64,000 nucleotides of DNA from Litomosoides sigmodontis. Taxonomy: Eukaryota > Nematoda > Chromadorea > Rhabditida > Onchocercidae. The translations under genes and the position numbers were made by a program. Under the pieces are notes generated by a model. The model made no database searches and was not told the DNA's origin. It was given only the letters and a program-made list of their open reading frames with translations. Below are positions 56,056-64,000 of the stretch, in pieces (the first letter of the stretch is position 1; every line of letters starts with the position of its first letter). Location: assembly GCA_963070105.1 (NCBI GenBank), contig OY718807.1, positions 372,001 to 436,000 of the forward strand. Direction: 5' to 3'.

Positions 56056-58277
56056 ATGACAGAAGTAATTCGCAGTGATGCTGACATTGGATGTGGCGAT
56101 GCATTTGATTTCTCAAACTGTTCCCGAAATATGGCATTACAAGCAATGGGTGTGAAACCACCGACTATGAGAAGTACTGGCACAACGATTGTTGCCGCCA
56201 CTTACAAGGTCTTAATTTAATTTTGTTTTGTATCTCATTGATGGAATATGTATGGATTGCTGAAGTGAACTGCAGACGACAATTATATTGTTCATGTTCA
56301 ACCAAAAATTTTGATTTTTACTTAACTAACAAGTTGATGTAGCATTTCCAAAGATTATGAAAGATTTGCCTACTTCCTCCTTGAAATTCGATTTGAATTA
56401 AAACCAATTTTAACAACTGTTCTGCAGGATGGTTTGGTAATGGGTGCCGACTCGCGTGCAACCGCTGGTAACATTATAGCTGATAAGCACTGCGAAAAAG
56501 TACATAAAATCACCGATTCGATATATGTGTGTGGTGCTGGTACTGCTGCTGATTTACATCAAGTTTGTGTCATATGCATTAATTGTGTACTTTTTTTCTT
56601 CAAGACTAGTTGTACTTTTCTTAATGAAACTGTAGTATCATTTTTTATGCACTTTATTATAATGCCGAGTTACCAGAACTTCGATAGAACTAAAGTATAG
56701 CCAAAGGTACTCCAAAATATTAATTATGCTTGGAAGACAGCACTTTATGTTAACCGACGCTTTCTGCAGTGCCAACTGTGAATAGTTCAGTGAATGAAAC
56801 TGATGGATTTGATTTACCCTTATTTGCCAGAAAACTTTATAAGTAGACTGCATTCAATTCATAATTCAACTACGGTGTTTAGCGCTGAATAACTGGGCAA
56901 CTTTATATTCGGCATCTATATTTTGACTAATATATTCCGAAAATTTTTGCATTTTAGATCGAGGTATATTTACAGGTAGCTAAAATGTTATCTGCGCAAC
57001 TACGGCTTTTAGAACTCAATACTGGAAAAAAGGCACGAGTGGTTACGGCACTTCGGCGAGCCAAGCAACATTTGTTTTCATACATGGGTCATGTTGGAGC
57101 ATATTTATTGATTGGTGGTGTTGATCCTACTGGACCACACTTGTATCAGGCATGTTTGATTTGTCCTTATTCTACAACTACGTTTCACTGAAACTGAAAT
57201 GATATAAATATTGTTTTGTGGTTCTTTTTTCCGTTCTTCTTAACATTATCTATCTCTGCTCGGGTTACTTTAGTTTGGCTGAAAATCAGATTTTAGATAA
57301 AATGGGATAATTGATATTTCAGTGCTCAGCAAATGGCTATACACAAAGTAAGCCTTTTGCTTCTGAAGGCTCAGGTAGTTATGCAGCTACAACCATTCTA
57401 GAGCGAGATTTCAAGACTGGTATGACGGTAAATTTTTTGTCATTTAGTTCAAAGTCTACATCTGTAAACAATTGGTTATTTTTAAAAAATTTGCAGTATG
57501 TTACATAGACAATATTGTCAAATGAATTCAATTTCTCCTGTGTTATGTGTATTTTGCGTCTAGCACATAACTTTTTAATATAACGTGTCGTTATATTAAA
57601 AAGTTTAATATAAACTTTAACATAACGTATCGTAGTGTCTAGCACATAACTTTTTTTGTAATTCATGGGTTTTTCAAATTTCCACAGGTTCTTTAATTTC
57701 CATGATTATCCTAATAGATAAGTCACCCACTGATTGTTCTGTGCTGCTAACTTATTAAACAACGTTCCGAAGATGAGAAATCTAAAGTGTGACTGCCCCA
57801 TACCACATTTAGCAAGAAGAAGCCGTTCTTCTGGTTCGTCATGCGCTAGAGGCTGGCATGCATGGTGATAATGCATCTGGCAACTCTCTCAATTTTGTGA
57901 TTATAACACCCGAAAATACGGTTTTCAAGGTGAGGATTTTTTAAATAAACTTCATGCAATCAAGAATTGCATCACTGTTGGTTTTCCCTTCTGCGATTTT
58001 TAGAGCATTCGATCATCGTCTTTTCGTAGCCACAAAGCTTGGGTAATTGGCAGTCGTCGTGTCATTTTGATTGATGACTTAAAACAGTTTTAATAAGTAT
58101 ACTGTCTGGTGATTTCTACAGTAAGTGAGATTTTTTCAGGGTCCTGAAGTTCCAAATTTCTGCATCCGACCAGAGCCCGTTGAATTAGATTATAAGTTTA
58201 AGCTTGGCTCCACCAATGTTCTGAAGCAAAAAGAAATCAAATATGACATAATTGAAAACATGGATATTTCCCACTGA
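56056..58277 (+). CDS. pbs-2: 20S proteasome subunit beta type-7 (beta-2, trypsin-like)
   Basis: Exons: 56056-56208, 56428-56562, 56976-57149, 57323-57427, 57813-57929, 58140-58277; 273 aa, against ~277 in human PSMB7. All six exons are multiples of three, so every intron is phase 0. A 40-residue propeptide precedes the catalytic Thr41 (TGTTIVAATYKDG), which is freed by autocleavage; Asp and Lys of the active site lie in GADSRATAGN and IIADKHCEK. Also seen are VCGAGTAAD, YLLIGGVDPTGPHLY, GSGSYAATTILE and a C-terminal arm ending in ENMDISH that wraps the neighbouring beta-3 subunit in known structures. It cleaves after basic residues in the 20S core. Exon 3 ends with a GC donor: CAG/GCATGT. 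Reading CAG-TGC across it keeps the loop length of PSMB7. Confidence 0.95.
57150..57322 (+). other. pbs-2: pbs-2 intron 3 with GC-AG ends and tandem acceptor
   Basis: The donor is CAG/GCATGT at 57150 and the acceptor TTTCAG at 57322, giving HLYQCSANG. An alternative using GT four bases later (57154) with the next AG at 57329 is also in frame and gives HLYQASNG, one residue shorter. The GC model matches the length of PSMB7 and yeast Pup1 in this loop, so it is preferred. Confidence 0.7.
57558..57655. repeat. Fold-back element with direct repeats in pbs-2 intron 4
   Basis: GTCTAGCACATAACTTTTT occurs at 57558-57576 and again at 57637-57655. The first copy runs into a perfect 17-bp inverted repeat (arms 57569-57585 and 57589-57605, 3-base loop). 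The arrangement looks like a small MITE-like or slippage-made hairpin element; no transposase or obvious target duplication is present. Confidence 0.75.
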
Positions 58278-58296
58278 CATATGTATTATGTGTTAA

Positions 58297-58302
58297 GATA
58301 AA
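58297..58302 (+). terminator. pbs-2: Possible pbs-2 poly(A) signal (GATAAA variant)
   Basis: GATAAA, a one-base variant of the canonical signal, lies 20 bases after the stop. The first AATAAA is at 58731, after the start of the next candidate exon, so the variant is the more economical choice. Confidence 0.35.
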
Positions 58303-58686
58303 GAATTTTCATGAGATGTTGTGGTTTCTAATAAGAAAATGAAAATTCAATTTTGATTGTGCTGCAGGTTCAATTGTTTTTTTACAGCTGGCTAGGTTTC
58401 AGTTAACATTATTCGTAATAGGGGGACCGTGCTTTATTAGTCATCATATTTTCATTATTTGTGTGATTCGGCAGCACTTCAAGCTTTCCTGAGAACAAAA
58501 CAATTGAATACTAATTTATCTTTTACATTCATTTATTTTGGAGTTGTAGTTCAGAAATTTACAATGTTTTCTGAAATTTTAAAGTTTAAGTGTGCAACGG
58601 TTTCTTTTGTTTGTTTCTCCATAGTTTGCTGAAGAAATTAGGTGGTAAATTAAGAAAAACGTGTGAAATAACTTCTTTTTTTTAGA

Positions 58687-59720
58687 AATGGCTGGTAAGG
58701 TAAGTCTTGAAATGTTTAGTGTAATTTCTTAATAAAAGTTGACAGATTTGAAGAATGTGCAAAAAGCAGAGAGCGACAACTGCGTAAAGTCTGATGATCA
58801 CATCCCTGTAACATTTCGGTTGTATGACCTATCAGATTTTATGGTTATAACGTAGAAAATTTTTTAGAACGACCACTCAGTAGAATAATGGCATGTGTGA
58901 AAAATGTCTTATGGGAAACCCGATGATATTTAAGGTTAAAAGTACTTCCCATCTTTTATTGCAAATAATAAATGGAGAGTATTTCTACTCAAGAAAATTA
59001 GAGATTGCATTCCTTTTAAATTTTGAAATTTAAAGTTTACATGGAGTAATTGGTCAACAAGAAATTCTTCCAGAAATTTACAGGGGAATAACAAACCGTT
59101 CTGTGATCATCATCGAGACATGTAAGTGTCCATATATTTTATTTGGGACCCTTGGAACATGCAATCACTTTTTAATCCTGTCATCCTATTCCCGAGATTA
59201 TTCACGTCGTTCATAGAACAGCACGCTTTTGTACTGACAACTACCAGTAACTTCAAATGCAGCCTAAATTGGTCATTATGCAGGAAACCTTTGTTAATTC
59301 GTCGGATATTTGGAAGTACATCTTTTCACATTGCACAAATACCTAATTACTTATTGTTCATAAAATTTTTCGTGAAAATATGCTAAATTGGTCTCTGTAT
59401 ATTAAATTGCAAGATCAAAAGCAATAAATCAGCAATTTTTCTTCGTTTACTTTAACTTCTTTGCATACCTTTCTCCACTTACTTAATTCCATGATACCGA
59501 TACAGGAAAACCGGATCCGATTTAAGTAATGGTGAGTAATCGGCAGTTGCGCATTCAGACAGCGCTTGGCGAATGAGTTTCCGTAATAGATTAATTTGCA
59601 GTCGAAGAAGTGAGATGTTTTCACTTTTTAAAACTCATTCCATTGATTATTATTACGCCAGAGTTTTTTGCTTTTATTTCAGTTCGTGAAATCATTTCGA
59701 TTACAAGCAAAGAGCAATTG
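58687..59720 (+). CDS. Possible 5' part of an unidentified gene (MAGK...)
   Basis: CTTTTTTTTAG ends at 58685, followed by AA and ATG GCT GGT AAG with a consensus donor GTAAGT at 58699: the layout of a very short first exon with a spliced-leader site. In-phase candidate second exon 59084-59121 (GNNKPFCDHHRD) has acceptor TTTACAG and donor GTAAGT; a third with matching phase starts at 59282 (KPLLIRRIFGSTS). A further exon-like piece at 59683-59720 reads REIISITSKEQLQ. No family is recognised, the pieces are short, and the 3' end was not found. They may be parts of one gene, of none, or of an untranslated RNA. Confidence 0.25.
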
Positions 59721-60673
59721 CAAGTAGTTTTTTGTTGTTTGTGCCTCAGTGATCTGATTCATTCAGGTCAGAGTACACCTGACCAAAAATTGCTGACAAA
59801 CTGAATTCCAGTTACGGCTTGAAAGCGCGTTCCATCTTTATTTCAACATCTGCTCTATGAGATATGTTTACAACATCTTACGAGTTAACGGGATAATCGA
59901 ATTCATAGCGAGTTCAGTGAAGTTGTCATTAAAGAGGCCCTGTAAGGAGGAACGGAAAGTTGTGGTTGGCATAGCTATGAAGCCAATTATGAATTACGAA
60001 TCGCTACCGGTTTCCTCTTAAGAGATGGTGTAGGGAAAGCATTGGGTTCGTGCGCATTTATTTGAAAAAAAATTGAAAAAGTGCTGAGGATGGGACTGGG
60101 AGTTTGCAGATGAGGAAGGCCTGCCTTGATTGGGATATCAGCTCGAAGCAATGTTTTAAAAAAATTTCACGCTTTCTTATTATGTCCACTTCGTTTTTTC
60201 AAGTGTTTTTTTACTGCGTTTGTTAGTTCTTTCTCTCATTTATCTATCGGTGCACATCACTACGCTAATAAAAGAGACCAAAGTTCACTTGTGTTGTCGA
60301 AATTTGAAACAGATTTTTGATGCTCTCTCAGTAATGCGGAAAATATGTGGAGCGGTTACAACATTGTGGAAGCGAATTAAAATACAATATGTGGCCATTG
60401 CGAAATGGTTCTTAATCAAACTGTTCAGCTCAGTTTCAAACTAAATACTCATTAGATATTCTTCACTCTTACAGCTAGCTGTAAAAGTGATTTTTTATCA
60501 CTTCGATAAATGTCTATTGTTTGCTATCAGCATTGAATAAGTGCAATTTGTTGTAAATAATGGCCTTCGTTTTCAAAACATACAGAAAAAGATCTATCTG
60601 ATTTGGCGTGCTGCTTCGCGATATAATCGAGAATTGATGTGTTCCTTTCCGTTGGTGGATGGCTCTGAAAATT
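59721..60673. other. Spacer without a supportable gene
   Basis: AT-rich sequence with short frames only, between the unidentified plus-strand exons and the 3' end of the minus-strand hydrolase. Transcripts from the two sides would converge here. AATAAA at ~60269 (plus strand) is a possible 3' signal. Confidence 0.4.
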
Positions 60674-62902
60674 TCATTTTTGGTAGTTTTTCGTGTTAAA
60701 CTCCACTTTTTTAATGGATTTCCAGCAGAGCGAGCCTCGAATGTTATTGTTGACACATTTTTTTTGATGGAATGTTTTGTAGCATGCGAGGTGAAGCAGC
60801 AATGACTGGCCGTCGTTGTCAAGGAAAATTGCGGAGGTATGTGTGCGATCGCAACTGTCGGCAAACAACGACCTAATTCATCACGTGGATTAGAAGTAGA
60901 TGATGTCGCGAGTCTTCTTTTCAAAGCTGGCAAACAATCCGACCTACTGGTTAATTCGGTTAATTCATTTAGCATACAAGAGGCAATGTTATTTCAAAAA
61001 TTCCGTGCTTAGAAAAATAGCTTCCTTGCTATTTATTTTTCCAAGTATGGAGGAATTTTTGAGAAGCGATTATGAGGGCGAAAAGAAATGTACAAGTGGT
61101 CGGGTATTGCTTACCATATGAGTGATATTATTAAAAAGACATGCAAATTCATGTCTGACTGATATTTCAATAAGATGATCCATAGCTGAGTAAGCTATTA
61201 AAACCTGCAAAGGGATAAGATAACGTTTGCATTTGTTTAAAGCTTCAAAAATACTGGAAACAGTAGCATATCCTGAGATTATATTCTGCTGCACTTTGTC
61301 GTCAAAAACCGGCAAGTGCTCTGTAAAACAGTGCAATAACCTAGATTATTTTAAGGCGACGCAGAAGAAAAGATAATTATAAATTGCAGAATCAGGGTTT
61401 AAAATCATGCTTTTGTTTTATCGTTATTTGGCATATTGATAAATTAGCTGTTAATTTAAGACAGATTGCAGCCTCATCACCACTTTTCACCTCCATTCCC
61501 AACAATTGAAATGCTGAAAATAAAGTTAGAGTAAAGAATGGGAGGGTCAAATGTGTGATTTAATAATTTTAGAGTGGAAGTGAGCTAGTGATTGGAATTT
61601 AATATTATAGCAGCTCATCGTTGTTTCATCTAGTCTAGTGGTTAAAAAACAAAAAATGGTGTGGATAGAAATTTCCGAAACAGGTACTTGGGTAAAATAA
61701 ATATCGCGAACTATCCAAAACTTTTTTCAAAGCCATAATCCAAAGTTGATCATCCATGTCGCCTTAATGCTGTGATGAACTTTGACACCTATTGGATTTA
61801 CTGGTGCAACACCTTTACACCGATCCTGAAGGCACCGTTTAAAGAAAATGATGCAATTCTCGCATGGTTCAATTTTTCGAAGTGTTAAATTCGAAGTAGA
61901 AGTATCTTTTTGTGCGCTGTTTAAAAAAACGGCAAATTATTTATCCTTTACTTATTTTACTACTGGGATCCAACCGGATTTCTTGCAGCCAATCGAAGAG
62001 CATTTTCTGAGTCTTCGCTGTGGCCCAAGAATACAATGCTGTCACCGACATCCGTTGAGTTGACGATTTTTTGGACAAACTGCATACGCTCTTCATTGGT
62101 ATAGCTTAATCCTTCGTGATCCACAAAACAGTTTTTGTAAATTAACAAATCCAAACACTCACTCTATTTCACCCTTTCGTTCTTTTTTTTTTATTTCGTG
62201 CGCAACTGGAAACATGAGGCAAAGGGAAGATTGCAATTAATGAACAGGGAAACTACTAACTTTGAGTCAGCTGGTCTCCATCTGTCTGGAATTTATAACT
62301 TGTCTTATACTTGCATTCTTTTAGGAGAAAGAGAAGGAAGGTACAAACGTGGAGTATAGCCTTGACCAGGAAAATTAATGCCTGGATTCCGTATCTGTGC
62401 AAATGCGGCAAGATATATTTGAAATCCTTATGCGATCCTGGTGTGCCGTGGCAACCTACAACAGTTCTAATGAAGGATCCATCTGGAAGACTGTGCTGCA
62501 AACTTTCAAAACTTGTCATTACAAAGTGTGGCCTTCAAAGGCCATCTCACGACAGCTTTTTTTACTGGAAATATTATCGGACAGCAAACCACATGCAAAG
62601 GCCCGTAGTAGTGTGTTGAATGACTAGACGTGATTCAATGACAGCTATTTCAAGAGAATTAAAAACGTTGTTGAGAGAAGAAGAATATCAAAAATAACCT
62701 GCACAACAGCATCCAAATCAGCTGATTCCCGATCGAAAAAGTCAATTCGAATGCGCAGTTTTCGTAGCACTGAGGGTGCTTGTAACTTTACAAGCGGCGA
62801 CTTCGGACCGCTCAAAGGCCTTACATTATTCTTTGAAGAATGGACGATGGTCTCGTCTCGTCTCCCAGTTGACAGAAAGAATTTGATGGAAAGAGAGAGA
62901 AA
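60674..62902 (-). pseudogene. DUF1057-like alpha/beta-hydrolase, probably degenerate
   Basis: Minus-strand exons in order: 62699-62902 (KLRIRIDFFDRES, phase 0), 62311-62495 (HSLPDGSF, then VVGCHGTPGSHKDFKYIL, the oxyanion-hole region), 61975-62163 (LSYTNEERMQFVQKIV, IVFLGHSEDSENALRLAA), 61825 downward (CKGVAPVNPIGVKVHHSIK), 61115-61320 (VLIAYSAMDHLIEISVRHEF) and a last segment near 60674-60868 (IFLDNDGQSLLLHLA). The order matches nematode DUF1057 hydrolases as I remember them. Lesions: the frame shifts near 62372 between GIQA and INFPGQGYTP; a TGA at 61727-61729 needs a second shift to reach the next exon; the nucleophile elbow is GHSED rather than GHSRG; the catalytic-His region reads DGQ rather than DGH; the last exon's phase does not fit. 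No start exon was found. Sequencing error could explain the shifts but not the substitutions. Confidence 0.6.
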
Positions 62903-64000
62903 CTAAAAAATAAACGGTTTGAAATAAAAAAGCATCTACGTGAATGAAATAATCGTGTCTTTGCAGGGAAATTTATTTGCAGCATGCAACGATCACTTAT
63001 TCAGCAAGCACGGGAATTTCAACGGAATCAGTTGTAAACTAATAAACTACTCTTTCGTTGTTACTACTGTTTACAATGAGTAAGACAAACAGATCTGCCG
63101 GAGCGCAAGCGACGAAATTTCATTAATATATTTCTCCCTCTCCCTCCACTAATGGGTTCTCAAGGAGCTACAAACTTTTCATTGAACTCAAAATTGCTCT
63201 CATTTATCATCCTATTTTTTCCGGTTCACATTCAACAATCTTCCACTAGGAACAATAGATGTCGTCCTATTGATTTGGAAATTTTAATCGCCAATTTGTT
63301 CAACTCATCACCACACGGATGATCATGCAGTTGGCATCATTTTCATGTTTTCTTTATTTTGATGCAGCCCTTTCTCACTCTGTTTATCTTAATAGCAACT
63401 CATAATTTAATTTGTGATTGCGAATATTTTAGCAAAACGTGACATTCATCAAAATTCCACGACCTGATGTCCCAGTAAAACAGAAATTAAAATAACTGGA
63501 GATGGGTTGTTGACATACTGATAGAGAAGTAACAGACGATAACAATGAAGAAGGAAATGACGAAATATAACAAATATTAATTAATAACTTGTGATTGCGA
63601 TAAAGTGAGAAAGCATTCGAAAATATTATGAAAAACGGTAATAGGCAGGAAGAAAATTGATGGTGTCGAACAGTCAGAGGAGAATGATAAGAGTAAATGA
63701 TAATGACAACTTTCCGGGTTCAAGTTTAGGCTAGCCGAGAAATCCATCATCATCAGAAATAATCGATAGCTAATTGGTGGCTGGATTTGGAGCGATCAAC
63801 AGATAGTTTCTTTGCAACCTTCGGAAGAAGGAGTCAAGGAAGAAATTGTTTATACAGAAAACCTTTCTCTCTTTCATCCTATTCCTTACCCTCCGATATG
63901 CTCGTGCAAACGGTAGCAACCATGAGATCGATGATGCTTGTAAGTGGTAAACCACACCGTTGACATTCCGAAATTGTCAAATCAAGGAAAGGGAGATATT
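62903..64000. other. Right edge, no gene supported
   Basis: Upstream side of the minus-strand hydrolase. A short minus-strand frame beginning near 62982 (MLQINFPAKTRLFHS) lies where a first exon might be, but its phase does not match the exon at 62902. The rest shows only short frames. Confidence 0.4.

Noticed and set aside
57569..57605. miRNA precursor in pbs-2 intron 4
   Set aside because: The hairpin is too short (17 bp, 3-base loop) for Drosha/Dicer processing as known in nematodes.
58004..58094. Exon-like segment after TTTTTAG in pbs-2 intron 5
   Set aside because: It would replace the conserved C-terminal arm and ends at a stop after about 30 residues; the exon at 58140 matches the family.
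60514..60975. 153-codon minus-strand frame at the 3' end of the hydrolase
   Set aside because: It overlaps the hydrolase C-terminal segment in a different frame; the other frame carries the recognisable hydrolase-like residues, so this one is taken as a shadow.

Overview
The window looks like chromosomal DNA from a parasitic nematode, most likely a filarial worm (Brugia/Onchocerca/Loa type). The reasons are the AT-rich sequence, introns of a few hundred bases to several kilobases with TTTCAG-type acceptors, proteins that follow Caenorhabditis orthologues closely (an ABL-1 with the worm-type long C-terminal tail, a LAMMER kinase, proteasome beta-2), and a diverged copy of a nematode alpha/beta-hydrolase family. 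The species is inferred from gene style, not proven. No bacterial, viral, transposase or CRISPR sequence was recognised.

Layout. 1-5464: upstream DNA with no gene I can support. 5465-22434 (+): abl-1, an Abl-type non-receptor tyrosine kinase, reconstructed as 21 coding exons (about 1264 aa) with SH3, SH2, kinase and C-terminal F-actin-binding-like regions. 22435-34995: about 12.5 kb without a supportable gene, holding several microsatellites and a 58-bp tandem duplication. 34996-39538 (+): an SLC16/monocarboxylate-type MFS transporter of 12 exons. 39857-40563: a short stretch that is open on both strands. 41351-53629 (+): a CLK/LAMMER dual-specificity kinase with a 1.7-kb in-frame optional exon inside its first intron and a (TA)~54 tract in the intron between kinase subdomains VIII and IX. 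56056-58277 (+): pbs-2, the trypsin-like proteasome beta subunit, six exons, every intron in phase 0. 58687 onward: a possible first exon of an unidentified gene. 60674-62902 (-): a DUF1057-type alpha/beta-hydrolase with two frame breaks and altered catalytic motifs, probably a pseudogene. 62903-64000: nothing recognised.

The genes are unrelated housekeeping and signalling genes; the spacing gives no sign of an operon. The most unusual points are two introns with GC donors (abl-1 intron 13, pbs-2 intron 3), a piece of abl-1 exon 19 that is duplicated in the next intron and may be an exonised repeat, the long optional exon of the LAMMER kinase, three upstream ORFs in the abl-1 leader, and the decaying hydrolase. 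I did not find a clearly new multi-gene system. All exon boundaries were read by eye from phase and splice consensus and need transcript support.
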